From NCBI RefSeq assembly GCF_937981295.1, contig NZ_CALJPC010000045.1, forward strand, positions 1-62,897: a stretch of DNA of 62,897 bases, in the 5' to 3' direction. The stretch comes from an uncultured Campylobacter sp. (GTDB taxonomy: Bacteria > Campylobacterota > Campylobacteria > Campylobacterales > Campylobacteraceae). A model generated the notes under the pieces. The model ran no database searches. It saw nothing but the letters and a program-made list of their open reading frames with translations, and was not told where the DNA came from. Below are positions 18,101 through 26,473 of this stretch, piece by piece; the first letter of the stretch is position 1; each line of letters starts with the position of its first letter. Both the position numbers and the translations under genes were made by a program.

Positions 18101-19750
18101 TTTACTGAAAATTTGTGCACTCTGTAATTCGCCCTGCTCCGCGAAAACTTCAGCATTTTGCGTGATAAAATTTTGCGCTGCGGAATTGTGTAAATTTTGT
18201 AGTGCAGAGCCCTGCTCTTGCGCCGAATTCTCTTGCTTGCCAGTAAATCTCGGCGATATAGGATTTTTGCCTTGCGCCTTTAAATTTTGTGTGCCGAAAT
18301 CCGCCGCAAAGCCCGCCTCTGTGCGCCAAGAAAACTCACGCTTTTTTAAAATCACGATCGGCTTGACGTTACAGTCTATCAGCGCCTTTTCCTCTGCGCT
18401 TAAGCTTGCCGCGCGCCCTGCCTGCGCTGCGTCGCGACACATGATCGCAAAGGGCTTGCTCGGGCGCTTTTTTAGCGTTCGCAGCATCCGTACTGCGCGC
18501 TCGTTCGTAGCATCGCAGACGATGTGAAAACCGCCCATCCCTTTGATCGCGCCGATCTGCCCGCGCCGCAAAAGCTCTGCCGTGCGCGCTATCGCATCCT
18601 CGCCGCTAGATAAAATTTCGCCGCCTGTGCCGCATAAAAACAGCTGCGGGCCGCAGTGCGGGCAGGAGATCGGCTCGGCGTGATAGCGGCGCGTGAGCGG
18701 GTCCGCGTATTCACCGCGGCAGAACTCGCACATCTCAAACGCCCTCATCGTGGTGTTTGCGCGGTCGTACGGCAGCGCTGCGATGATGCTAAGGCGCGGA
18801 CCGCAATCGGTACAGTTGATAAAAGGATAGTGGAAGCGCGGATTTTGGGGGTCGTAAAACTCTTTTTTGCACTGATCGCAGATCGCAAAATCGGGCAAAA
18901 TCGGATTAAATTTACGCCCCTCCTTGGATTGCGTGATCTTAAAATCAGTAAAATTCTGCGTAAAATCTTGCGTATTTATCTCTACGCGGATGATCCTATC
19001 GATTCGGCAAAGCGGCGGCGCTTCACTGCGAAGTCGCCGCTCGAAAATTTTTAAAATTTCTTCTTCGCGCAGATCTTGCTCGGCACTTCGCGAATCGTGT
19101 TTAAAGCCCTGTGAGTCCCCTTTCGCGCCTTGCAAGTCGCTTTGCAAGTCTTGCAACGATTCATTCTGCGAAATACCGCGCTGCTGCGACAAATTTTGCA
19201 CGACGAAATTTTGATCCGACGAAGCTGACAAAATGGAGCCCTGCTCATTTAGATCGGTCTCGAATAAGTTTGGTAAAAATTTCTCGCTCGCTGCGGCTTG
19301 AAAATCTCTCGTCAAATCATGCGACAAGCTCGTCAAATCAGGCGGATTTGCTAAATCGTTTGCTAGATCGCGTAGCGCATTCGGTAAGTTCGGTGCGCTT
19401 TGCGGTAAAATGGAGTTCGGATTTAAATTTGAGCCCGTAAAATTTAGTGACGAGCTTGCGGTCTCGCTAGAATCCGCCTCGGTAGAATTTAAAGACCGAG
19501 CAGCCGATAACGATACTTTCTGTGCTTGAATTTCGTTAGAATTTGGCTCATTTAAATTTAAATGGACGAAATTTTTATCGACTGAGTTCTGTTGCGCCCC
19601 AAAAATGTCTGCGCAAACGATGATTTTAACGCCTTCGCCGTCATTATAAACCTCGCCTTTCAGCCCCAAATCCACGGCGAGCTTGTAGACGAACGGGCGA
19701 AACCCGACCCCCTGCACCGCTCCGAAAACCTCAAATTTAGCCGCTTTCAT
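15161..19750 (-). CDS. hypF: Carbamoyltransferase HypF, giant form with four insertions
   Basis: HypF makes the carbamoyl group that becomes hydrogenase CN. All domains are present in order: acylphosphatase (FGAVQGVGFRPFVYKLA, residues 9-25), two zinc fingers (CDQCKKEF...CTDCGP and CEFCRGEY...CPHCGP, about 280-365), YrdC-like (KGMGGFHIVCDATNE; ATSANISGEP), and the Kae1-like domain (HHFAHLVSN; CFDGTGYGTDGTIWGGE; ALSGGVFQN near the end). The family is about 750-780 aa but this is 1529 aa. The excess is in low-complexity Asn/Ser/Gln/Asp-rich blocks at roughly 52-228, 485-690, 780-1040 and 1330-1430, which split the acylphosphatase and the later domains. Each block keeps frame, and no stop interrupts 4.6 kb, so the gene is probably functional. 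It ends the hydABCDE series. Confidence 0.93.
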   Translation of the reverse strand: MKAAKFEVFGAVQGVGFRPFVYKLAVDLGLKGEVYNDGEGVKIIVCADIFGAQQNSVDKNFVHLNLNEPNSNEIQAQKVSLSAARSLNSTEADSSETASSSLNFTGSNLNPNSILPQSAPNLPNALRDLANDLANPPDLTSLSHDLTRDFQAAASEKFLPNLFETDLNEQGSILSASSDQNFVVQNLSQQRGISQNESLQDLQSDLQGAKGDSQGFKHDSRSAEQDLREEEILKIFERRLRSEAPPLCRIDRIIRVEINTQDFTQNFTDFKITQSKEGRKFNPILPDFAICDQCKKEFYDPQNPRFHYPFINCTDCGPRLSIIAALPYDRANTTMRAFEMCEFCRGEYADPLTRRYHAEPISCPHCGPQLFLCGTGGEILSSGEDAIARTAELLRRGQIGAIKGMGGFHIVCDATNERAVRMLRTLKKRPSKPFAIMCRDAAQAGRAASLSAEEKALIDCNVKPIVILKKREFSWRTEAGFAADFGTQNLKAQGKNPISPRFTGKQENSAQEQGSALQNLHNSAAQNFITQNAEVFAEQGELQSAQIFSKTAHRNFACDTLAVDDSQCAVNELERAYDGSDLQYAAKNLNSLQAEGGLELRHMTNDLNLQPAADSQDSRCVANEPDSRFATDESISQNSTNMQGLQHAANKADLQRSAREPSPQQTINSQGSCSAQACTTDVRGVHSDSSSDFVRLPASFSTIFRAGAIFIAPSVAPNLNKIGIFLANTGVHLLLFEYFDRPIVATSANISGEPIIFSSEELLAKLGSVISFYLDNDREILTPSDDSIAFLQEFKKEAASAKANDRTHDIYTLETQAHSENMARNFEAPHAMSLPSIDTKSDLNVIIKRQPNENTSNSKSDDLKRANSKQGSKRDPSEGLQSSQVAVCELKNSQNLSKKAKNEQESAAAAIDSCDALSDDGHNVVASNDERDGASLNFKNGVALIDMKRRSPENAKNFKKAKGEQGAATLSDKFGAAPSNLKSDVAASSEVMHNIAVPDSEHFATSNSKRGAIPGSQDTTLNFKNGVAALDFKSANDQASGILNRALFLRTSRGMNPKIFPSKFRAKGTFLALGAELKNEFAIYKDGQIFISPYIGDLKNVATNERFFALLDMFMRAYELKFDAVIADLHPQFSHTRFFEQRGCDVIRYQHHFAHLVSNLAQNDLLSSGKKYLGFCFDGTGYGTDGTIWGGEVMVFDPRGYRRVAKFDEIALIGGENAIKNIYKLALALVFKFNAKDAAREFLAKFSASEVANLEKIAPRAVRSSSLGRLFDAFAAVICDLRAVSFDGEAGMRLENLYIQGCEQSYKFRLKKAGENFIQNAPHFALQQRSADDLAREAGQGGLNAQDRSGMKNSCALQDDFKELADDTASKNELERVAENIAGGGEKNANVTANFIKQASALNLINLESKNASSADKFPQNRACAPSLEGECYVIDYKEAFLQALRDKPRLAATKFINGLANLIAEFAEGFGLEVALSGGVFQNATLLNLTCTKLRERGIKFHLNRAIPCNDSGIAYGQLAAYLSEISR

Positions 19751-20035
19751 GCGCGTACCGTCATAAATTGCGCGCCGCCGGAGCTATTTTGCGAGCAAAA
19801 TGCGCTCGCAGCGGGCAGATAAACGTACCGAGCGCCTCAAAATATGTTTTAAATTTAATAAAATTTTGATCCTTCGCGCCCGCGCCTTTTGCTGCTTTTT
19901 TAAAATTTCTCGAGGTCTCATTTGCGCTAAGCTTAGTCCATATGGCGCAGCTATCGGCACCGCAATGCCAGCTCGACTTGCTGTTTCGAGAATATAGCTT
20001 TGAAACTTTGCTAAAAATTAGCATATACGCCCGAT

Positions 20036-21673
20036 CTAGCGAGCTTGAAGCGCGAAGCTATCGCTAAAGCTCGCGTCAAAATTTTTGCAAAGCTTAAGCA
20101 TCAAATCTGCAAATTTGTGCCCGCTAAACATCGCTCCGCCGAAGATCAAAACGTCAAAGTCCTCTTTGCGCTCATCCGCCAGATCGCTTAAAAAATAGCC
20201 CAAACTATCGAAAAATCCGAACGCAAACAGCTTTTCATTGGCGCCTGCGAGCGCATAGCTCATCGCCGAGCGCAAAATTTTATCCGCTTGCACGCAGCCG
20301 CGCTCATCGGTGCAAAAATCGAGTCGCACCCCTTTGCCGCCCGCAAAATCCTCCGCAGCCGCCATCAAAAACGCCGCATCGCGCCCCCAGATAAGCTGTG
20401 CGGCGACGCTAAAGATGCTGTGAAATCCCGCGTTTGCGCTTTTTAAAATTTCATCGATTTTCGCGGCGTTTACGTTAAATTTGGCGCTGAAATTTTCAAG
20501 CAGCTTCGCGCCCGTTTCGTCCGCGCAAATTTGCGCCTTAAGCTCGTCAAAACTTCGCGGCAGATCAAATTTAAGTAGAATTTTTTTGTAGCTTTCGCCA
20601 TAAATTGCGATCTCATCATCCGCGCCCGCGCCCAAAAAGCAGCGCAAAACCCGTTTTTTAGGATCATCTAAAAGCCCCTTTTCGCGGCACGTAAGCGCAA
20701 AAAGAGCGGAGTTTTTGTCCTTTGAGTTTTTCAGATAAGCGCTTGCGGCGTCGCTTAAAAAGTCCTCGTTTTGCACGATCAAAAAGCCGTTTTGCAGCGG
20801 CGCGACTTTAAAAATTTTATCTTTTTGCGCTGCGCTTTCGCATTTTGCGCTTAAAAAATAGATCTCGTCGCTTGCCAAAGCGCGTCCCAGCGCAAACACG
20901 AATATGTCGCCCGCAAGCTTTACGTCAAAAAATTTAGGCGCGTTCTCGTGATTTTTTCTAAAGATCGCATTGGTTTTTAGGCTTATGAGTGGCTTTTCGA
21001 AGGCTGCGAGCGCGATTTTGCTCTTTTCGTCGCTCACAAAAATCCCATCCAGCGCCCCCACTCCTGTGGCTATCAGAAAGTCGGCGCTAAAATCCACGTC
21101 CGCTTTGAGCGTGAAAGTTGCGCCGCCGCGCTTAATCTGCACCTGTCGGGCATGAAATAAGTTTATGCGGCAAAACTCCAGTAAGCGGGCAAAATTCTCC
21201 CTGTTTACCGCTTCAAATTTCCCCTCATAAAGCACGCTAGCGCCGCTTATTATTTCGAATTCGTTTTGAGACGGCTCGGCGTGAGCGAGGTATTCTTTCA
21301 TCACTCGCGGGGTAAAGTTATTAAATTTAGCCTGACTGGCTGCGTTTGAAATTTCATCCTCTAAAAATTTGCTTAAATCGCCCGAGGAGGTATCTTCAAA
21401 CGTGCCGTTAAATTTCAGCGTTTTTGCTTCGGCGCCGCCCTCGTCCACCACGCGCACGGAGGATTTTGCCAAAAATATGGAGTTTGGAATCAGAGGCATC
21501 GCCTCGTCGCTAAATTTTAAAATTTCATCCTCGCCGCCGCGCACGAAAAGGCTTATTAATCTCGCCTCTTTTTTCAGGCAAAACTCCAGCGCGCTTTTGC
21601 GAGCATAAAACAGCAAGAAGTGCGCTATCAGCGCGTTTTCATTAAGGTAGTTAAACTCATATGCTACTATCAT
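20036..21673 (-). CDS. hydE: Hydrogenase accessory protein HydE
   Basis: Cytoplasmic protein of 545 aa matching by position and content the HydE protein found after hydABCD in Wolinella, Helicobacter and Campylobacter. Its C-terminal part (DVLIFGGAMFSGHKFADLML) resembles the end of HypF (ALSGGVFQN), consistent with a HypF-related accessory role, but the exact activity is not known to me. I start at 21673 (MIVAYEFNYLNENAL) behind GGGGGCGAG; this overlaps the hydD stop by 17 bases. No repeat insertion is obvious, although it has several lysine- and serine-rich segments. Confidence 0.78.
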   Translation of the reverse strand: MIVAYEFNYLNENALIAHFLLFYARKSALEFCLKKEARLISLFVRGGEDEILKFSDEAMPLIPNSIFLAKSSVRVVDEGGAEAKTLKFNGTFEDTSSGDLSKFLEDEISNAASQAKFNNFTPRVMKEYLAHAEPSQNEFEIISGASVLYEGKFEAVNRENFARLLEFCRINLFHARQVQIKRGGATFTLKADVDFSADFLIATGVGALDGIFVSDEKSKIALAAFEKPLISLKTNAIFRKNHENAPKFFDVKLAGDIFVFALGRALASDEIYFLSAKCESAAQKDKIFKVAPLQNGFLIVQNEDFLSDAASAYLKNSKDKNSALFALTCREKGLLDDPKKRVLRCFLGAGADDEIAIYGESYKKILLKFDLPRSFDELKAQICADETGAKLLENFSAKFNVNAAKIDEILKSANAGFHSIFSVAAQLIWGRDAAFLMAAAEDFAGGKGVRLDFCTDERGCVQADKILRSAMSYALAGANEKLFAFGFFDSLGYFLSDLADERKEDFDVLIFGGAMFSGHKFADLMLKLCKNFDASFSDSFALQAR

Positions 21674-22535
21674 CTCGCCCCCTTTTTGCAAATCGATCCG
21701 CGATGTCTTGGGCGCTAAGATCGGCGATTTTTTCATGCGCGAAGCCAAGATCCGATAGGTGCTTAAGCGCCGTTTTTTCCATGATTTTTGAGGACTCTAA
21801 TATCACGGAGCTTAGCTTAAAGCTCGCTTCCTCGATGCGCCGCGGCACGACAGCTAGAATTTTAACGTGAGGCAGATCGCCGCAAAGATCCATCATCTGC
21901 AGGGTTTGAAGCATTTCGACCTCGTGCGCCGAGCCGCTCCAGCTGATCTGCTTAGGCATCGCGTCGTAGTCGAAAAAATACACCTCGCCGCCCTTTGCGC
22001 CCTCCGCGTCTATGCAATCTACGAGCAAAATTTCATCAAATTCCGCCATCGTAGGCATCAAAAAGCTAGCCAGCGTCCCGCCGTCGATAAAGCGAATCTG
22101 ATCCGCGCTCCGGCCCGGCGCGGCGGGATTTTCGGCAATAAGATCCGCATTGATAGAGCTTTGCGCTGCGGAATTTATTATGGAATTTTGCAAAGTAAAA
22201 TTTGAAGCGGAATTCTGCTCGGCAGAATTTTCTGAAGTAGAATTTCGGTCTAAATTTGCTGTCGTGAAATTTTGCTTAAAGATAGAATTCTCATCCGCAA
22301 AATTTTGCAAGGGGTCGCGCTCTATGGAATTTTGCGAGGTAGAATTTTGTATCGCAGAGACTTGGGCGGAATTTTGCATAAAATTCTGCGCCGCGAAATT
22401 CTCGCCCGCCATAGAATTTCGTGCGGTAGCTTTAGGATAAAATTTATAGTTCTGCGCGAGCGCGCGGACGAAGTGCACGCCTATGCCCTCGTCCGCGTAG
22501 ATGACGTTGCCGATACCCAGTACCAGCACTCTCAA
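21657..22535 (-). CDS. hydD: Hydrogenase maturation protease HydD, with repeat insertion
   Basis: Endopeptidase of the HyaD/HupD family that removes the large-subunit C-terminal peptide after nickel insertion. The nickel-sensing N-terminus LGIGNVIYADEGIGVH with its acidic residue, DGGTLASFLMP, and VDCIDAEGAKGG are intact. Length is 292 aa against about 170-190 usual. The excess is residues about 32-145, a Q-N-S/F-x-x pentapeptide array (QNSTSQNS, SAEQNSASNF and similar) lying between the first helix and the next strand. The start overlaps the hydC stop by 4 bases (ATGA) and the 3' end overlaps hydE. It acts on HydB, which ends with a 19-residue cleavable tail. Confidence 0.92.
   Translation of the reverse strand: MRVLVLGIGNVIYADEGIGVHFVRALAQNYKFYPKATARNSMAGENFAAQNFMQNSAQVSAIQNSTSQNSIERDPLQNFADENSIFKQNFTTANLDRNSTSENSAEQNSASNFTLQNSIINSAAQSSINADLIAENPAAPGRSADQIRFIDGGTLASFLMPTMAEFDEILLVDCIDAEGAKGGEVYFFDYDAMPKQISWSGSAHEVEMLQTLQMMDLCGDLPHVKILAVVPRRIEEASFKLSSVILESSKIMEKTALKHLSDLGFAHEKIADLSAQDIADRFAKRGRDDSSI
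22100..22441 (-). repeat. In-frame 15-base repeat array inside hydD
   Basis: On the plus strand the units start with GAATT or AAATT and have lengths 15, 12, 15, 15, 12, 15, 18, 15, 27, 15, 27, 12, 15, 18, 15 between 22183 and about 22436; every one is a multiple of three. The commonest unit is GAATTTTGCNNNGTA. On the coding strand this gives x-x-Q-N-S/F pentapeptides. The antisense frame is also open over the array. Confidence 0.8.
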
Positions 22536-23206
22536 GTGTGCTCTTCCTTTTTAAATTTATAACCGCTTACGATCGCATCCATCGCGCCGTCCCTGCCCTT
22601 AACGGCGTTAAAGACCGCCATATAGACGTGGATCGGCACGAAGATTATGATGATATTCATGCAAAGATGATGTATCATTCGCACTTCGCTTAGGCCGCCC
22701 ATCGCAGCTTCCAGCGGGCGTAAGAGCCCGTATAACGCGCCGCCGAGCCCTTCGTGATAGACGTGCACGTATAAGATCATACCCGTTAGGCAGATTACGA
22801 ACAATACTAGATAAAAGCCCAGATAGGAGATGAACTGTAGCGGATTGTAAACGCCGCGAAGATGCGGGTGCTCGCCCAAAAAGATATAGTATTTGATCTG
22901 AGCGATCCAGACGCGCGGGCTAAAAAAATCCTTGATGCTTAAAAGCTCTTTTCTGCTCTTTTTATCGAAGAAGAAAAGATAGGTTTTAAAGATCGCCGCG
23001 CCGATCATCGCAAAGCCGAAGATCAGATGCACGAATCTAAATTTAGCCTGCATAAAAAGCACCGGCTCGGGACTCACCTCGGGCGCGGTGAAAACGAAGG
23101 CGATGTAATATCCGGTAATCACCAAAATCGTAATGCAAAGCGCGCGCAGCCAGTGCGTGAGCCTAAGACCGATGGAGAACTCGTATTCCGCAAATCTTTT
23201 TTTCAT
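22532..23206 (-). CDS. hydC: Hydrogenase cytochrome b subunit HydC
   Basis: Di-haem cytochrome b of 224 aa that anchors HydAB in the membrane and passes electrons from H2 to menaquinone. Four or five membrane segments are seen; haem-ligand candidates are the histidine in GLRLTHWLRALC near residue 18, FVHLIFG near 54 and the HHLCMNIIIIFVPIHVY segment near 180-195. The gene begins 3 bases after hydB and overlaps hydD by 4 bases. No insertion is present, unlike in the next gene. Confidence 0.93.
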   Translation of the reverse strand: MKKRFAEYEFSIGLRLTHWLRALCITILVITGYYIAFVFTAPEVSPEPVLFMQAKFRFVHLIFGFAMIGAAIFKTYLFFFDKKSRKELLSIKDFFSPRVWIAQIKYYIFLGEHPHLRGVYNPLQFISYLGFYLVLFVICLTGMILYVHVYHEGLGGALYGLLRPLEAAMGGLSEVRMIHHLCMNIIIIFVPIHVYMAVFNAVKGRDGAMDAIVSGYKFKKEEHT

Positions 23207-23209
23207 CGT

Positions 23210-24931
23210 TTATCCTTTGCTGGGATCTACCCTATAGCAGCCGAGCTCCGCTCCTTTGGCGTCCATTACGTGCACGGCACAGGCGATGCAAGGATCGAAT
23301 GAATGGATGCGGCGTATGATCTCTAGCGGTTTAGAAAGATCGGCAAGTTTAAGTCCGATCAAGCAGGATTCGTAAGCACCCATAGCGCCGTCTTTGTCTT
23401 TCGGCGTGGCGTTCCAAGTAGAAGGTACGACCGCCTGCCAGTTTTTGATGACGCCCTTTTCGATCCTGCACCAGTGGCTAAGTGCGCCGCGCGGCACGTG
23501 GCCGATATAGCGACCTTTGTACTCTTTTGAGTTATCGATTACATATTTTGCGCAGGTTTCGGTATCGCCGCTTTTAATGTTTGCGATCAAATTTTCTAGC
23601 GCAATCAGTCCGTTATCGGCTACGACTTTAGCCTCGATCATACGACACGCCGTTCGTCCAAGCGTCGAAAATACCGCCTCAAGCGGCAAGCCGGCGTCTT
23701 TTAGGAATTGATCCACGACCTTTACTACGCGCTCGTTTTTCTTGGCGTAATTTACTACGATATTTGCAAGAGGTCCTACCTGAAGCGGCTTGCCGTCGTA
23801 GCGCGGAGCTTTGATCCAGGTGTATTTGCCCTGGGTATCGAGCACCTTCGTATGTGCTTCTTTGCCGTGCGCGTCGATGCTCTGTCCGTCCTGAAGGCCT
23901 GTATAATTCGGCTCCTGTTCGCCGTCGTAAGGATGAAGCGGCGCATCGTTTTTATACCACGCATGCGTTGCCTCCTCGGTAATCTTGTTCTCATCAAGCT
24001 CTAAAACCTTGCTAATATCGCCGTTCATAATCATGCCGCTTTGAAATAGCCATTCGTTCTTTGAAAGCTGAAATTCTTGATGAGTCCATAAATTTGCCAC
24101 ACCGATATCATTTAGCACGCTAGGCTCATTACCGTAAGCCTTCGCAGCCATTACGAGATCAGGATAGTAGGCGCGATTTACGAAGTCTGCGACCTCTTTA
24201 AATTTAGACATATATTCGCCCAGTCTCGCAGGACTTAGGATATCCATTACGCAGGTGACGCCGCCTACGGTAAGACTTTGCGGATGAGGCTGCTTCGCAC
24301 CGAATATCGCCATCATCTGAGCCGCCGTGCGCTGAATGCGCAAACACTCAAGATAGTGCGAAAGAGCGATTAAATTTTGCTCTGGGCTAAGCTTATATGT
24401 TGGGTGGCCGAAGTAGGCGTTTGCAAAAGGCCCCAAAGCGCCCTTTTTAACGAAAGCGCCCACGCGATCTTGCACCTCTTTTAGTTTATCCGCACCGCAC
24501 GCATAAGGGGTATCGCAGTATTTAAACGCCTCTTCGCTTGCTTTTTTAGGATCGGCGCTAAGAGCGCTTACGACATCCACGAAATCAAGCCCGTGGAGTT
24601 GATAAAAATGCACCGGATGATCGTGCAAAAATAGCGCGTTAGCCATCAACGTGCGCGTTAGCAAGGCATTTAACGGCGGAGTGATACCGAGGGCGTTTTC
24701 TACCGCGACGATACCCGCTTTGTAATGCGAGAAGGTGCAGACGCCGCAAATTCTTTGCATAAAAAATCCCGCGTCGCGCGGATCTCTATTTTTTACTATG
24801 GTCTCAAGCCCACGCCATAAAGTGGAGCTGCTATAGGCTTCGCGGACGACGTTTTCATCATCCACTACGACCTCTATTCTTAAATGTCCCTCTATTCTGG
24901 TTATCGGATCTATTACGATTCTTTGCGACAT
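23210..24931 (-). CDS. hydB: [NiFe]-hydrogenase large subunit HydB
   Basis: Catalytic subunit of the periplasmic membrane-bound uptake hydrogenase, 573 aa, group 1 type. The four nickel-iron cysteines are present: RICGVC (C62, C65) and DPCIACAVH (C548, C551). The residues after H554 form a 19-residue tail ending VDPSKG that the HydD protease should remove. The gene starts 2 bases after hydA, and the subunit is exported with HydA through its Tat signal. No repeat insertion. Confidence 0.97.
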   Translation of the reverse strand: MSQRIVIDPITRIEGHLRIEVVVDDENVVREAYSSSTLWRGLETIVKNRDPRDAGFFMQRICGVCTFSHYKAGIVAVENALGITPPLNALLTRTLMANALFLHDHPVHFYQLHGLDFVDVVSALSADPKKASEEAFKYCDTPYACGADKLKEVQDRVGAFVKKGALGPFANAYFGHPTYKLSPEQNLIALSHYLECLRIQRTAAQMMAIFGAKQPHPQSLTVGGVTCVMDILSPARLGEYMSKFKEVADFVNRAYYPDLVMAAKAYGNEPSVLNDIGVANLWTHQEFQLSKNEWLFQSGMIMNGDISKVLELDENKITEEATHAWYKNDAPLHPYDGEQEPNYTGLQDGQSIDAHGKEAHTKVLDTQGKYTWIKAPRYDGKPLQVGPLANIVVNYAKKNERVVKVVDQFLKDAGLPLEAVFSTLGRTACRMIEAKVVADNGLIALENLIANIKSGDTETCAKYVIDNSKEYKGRYIGHVPRGALSHWCRIEKGVIKNWQAVVPSTWNATPKDKDGAMGAYESCLIGLKLADLSKPLEIIRRIHSFDPCIACAVHVMDAKGAELGCYRVDPSKG

Positions 24932-24933
24932 GA

Positions 24934-26079
24934 TTATTCCCCTTTATCTTTCTTAAATGACGCAATCGCCGCGTGTGCCGCTACCGCAACACCCGTGATC
25001 GCTAAAATTCCGACACCTATCTTATCTGCGGTAGCATCAGCGCCGAGCCCGCCGAAAACGCTTTCGTAAAGGCGATCCGCCAAAGGCTCCTCAAAAGGTC
25101 CCATATGATCCCAAAAATCAGGCTCCGAGCAGCCTATGCAGCCGTGACCAGCCTGTACCGGCCAGCTAGTGTGGGAGTTGAAGCGCTCGCGCGAGCAGTT
25201 ATTAAACGTATAAGGGCCCTTGCAGCCTACTTTATAAAGGCAATATCCGTCCTTTGCGCCCGCATCGCCGAAGCTTTCTACAAACTCGCCCGCGTCAAAA
25301 TGTCCGCGGCGCTCGCACAGATCGTGGATGCGCAGCCCGTAAGCCCATTTCGGTCGGTTGTAAACGTCAAGGCTTGGAAGCGTGCCGAAAAGGATGAAAT
25401 TTAGCACGTTACCGACGATATTTTTTTCGCTAGGCGGACAGCCCGGGATGTTGATGACGGGTTTGTTTATGATTTTGTCCAAACCTACGGCGCCGGTCGG
25501 ATTCGGAGCCGCGGCTTGGATACCGCCGAAGCTCGAACAGGTGCCGATCGCAAATATCGCCGCAGCGCCTTCGGCAGCGTGCTTGCAGTGCTGAGCTCCG
25601 CTCTTGCCCTCAGGACCCACGGTTAGGAAAAATTCATTCTCGCCGCTTGGAATTCCGCCCTCTACCATCAAGATATAGCGCCCCTTGTATTTTTCGATCG
25701 CGCCCTCTAAATTTTCCTCGGCTTGCCAGCCTGCGGCAGCCATTATCGTCTCGTGGTATTCTAGGCTGATGTAATCAAATATGAGGCTATCGATCGTAGG
25801 CGTCTCGGTACGCAGCAAGCTCTCGCTACAGCCTGTGCACTCCGCCATATGAAGCCAGATTACCGGCAAGCGATCCGCAAGCTCCGCAGCTCGTGCCACG
25901 CTCGGCGCAAATGCGGCTGGAAGCCCTAGCATCGCGGTCATCGCTCCGCTCCATTTCATAAAATCGCGGCGCGAAAAACCCTTGCTTTTAAGCCTTTCTT
26001 GTATGCTTTCCTCCGCTTTTATTCGCGGCAAACGCTCAACGGCATCAAGTCTAGCCGAAATTTGAGCTAAATCAACCAT
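24934..26079 (-). CDS. hydA: [NiFe]-hydrogenase small subunit HydA
   Basis: Iron-sulfur subunit of 381 aa. A long N-terminus carries a Tat signal (SRRDFMKWSG near residue 36) with cleavage likely after APSVARA. Cluster ligands begin at MAECTGCSESLL and continue through GTCSSFGGI, GCPPSEKN, and the distal part with RGHFDAGEF, GCKGPYTFNNC and GHGCIGCSEPDFWD. The C-terminus has a hydrophobic anchor (VGILAITGVAVAAHAAIA) before a basic end. First gene of the hyd operon, with a strong ribosome site AGGAGG 5 bases before ATG. The next gene upstream, mfrE, ends 395 bases away behind a large inverted repeat. Confidence 0.97.
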   Translation of the reverse strand: MVDLAQISARLDAVERLPRIKAEESIQERLKSKGFSRRDFMKWSGAMTAMLGLPAAFAPSVARAAELADRLPVIWLHMAECTGCSESLLRTETPTIDSLIFDYISLEYHETIMAAAGWQAEENLEGAIEKYKGRYILMVEGGIPSGENEFFLTVGPEGKSGAQHCKHAAEGAAAIFAIGTCSSFGGIQAAAPNPTGAVGLDKIINKPVINIPGCPPSEKNIVGNVLNFILFGTLPSLDVYNRPKWAYGLRIHDLCERRGHFDAGEFVESFGDAGAKDGYCLYKVGCKGPYTFNNCSRERFNSHTSWPVQAGHGCIGCSEPDFWDHMGPFEEPLADRLYESVFGGLGADATADKIGVGILAITGVAVAAHAAIASFKKDKGE

Positions 26080-26473
26080 AATGTCCTCCTGAAATTTAGG
26101 ATATTTTTAAATGGCATTCTATCAAAATTTAGAATTTATGCACCTTAAATTTCGTTAGATTTAATTAAAATTTTATATTTATTCATCGTCTAGCAGGTTT
26201 TAAATTTAAAAATAAAAGGCGGATTAAAATTTGCTCGGCGGGCGAAACGTTAAATTACGGCAGAGAAAGCATTAAATTTTATGAAGCGTTAAATTTACGA
26301 ATCAATGAAATTTCATCCAAGAATTTTATAGTAGCGGAAAGTATTTTAGGATAAGCAGGCGTAGGTTGGATGATTTTGTGCGATACTAGCAGGCGCACTA
26401 TGTGTGCGCCGTAGCGAAGTATTTTTGTAAAATCATCCGCAAATTTTAGAAAATTCTAAATATCTCCCAAAGA
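26080..26473. other. hyd operon leader and mfr-hyd spacer
   Basis: No gene seen. The part next to hydA (26100-26220) is AT-rich and should hold the hyd promoter; TTTATATTTATTCAT and similar TATA-like words occur, but none is decisive. No certain NikR or Fnr-type site was identified. The part next to mfrE contains the 71-base nested inverted repeat listed separately. Confidence 0.45.
26368..26438. terminator. 71-base nested inverted repeat between mfrE and hydA
   Basis: Three nested pairs of arms are visible: GGATGATTTT (26368-26377) with AAAATCATCC (26429-26438), ATACT (26383-26387) with AGTAT (26418-26422), and GGCGCAC (26392-26398) with GTGCGCC (26404-26410) around a 5-base loop. It lies 35 bases past the mfrE stop, so it could end mfr transcription or separate the mfr and hyd messages. 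There is no clear T-run, so it may instead be a miniature inverted-repeat element or a regulatory RNA structure. Confidence 0.5.

Noticed and set aside
19761..20024. 87-codon minus-strand frame between hydE and hypF
   Set aside because: Basic, serine-rich composition without a family signature, no clear ribosome site; looks like chance coding in a spacer.
22150..22440. Plus-strand open frame with Phe/Cys-rich pentapeptides (EFC-x-x)
   Set aside because: It is the antisense reading of the hydD repeat array; the 15-base unit lacks stops on both strands. The minus-strand gene has clear protease motifs on both sides.
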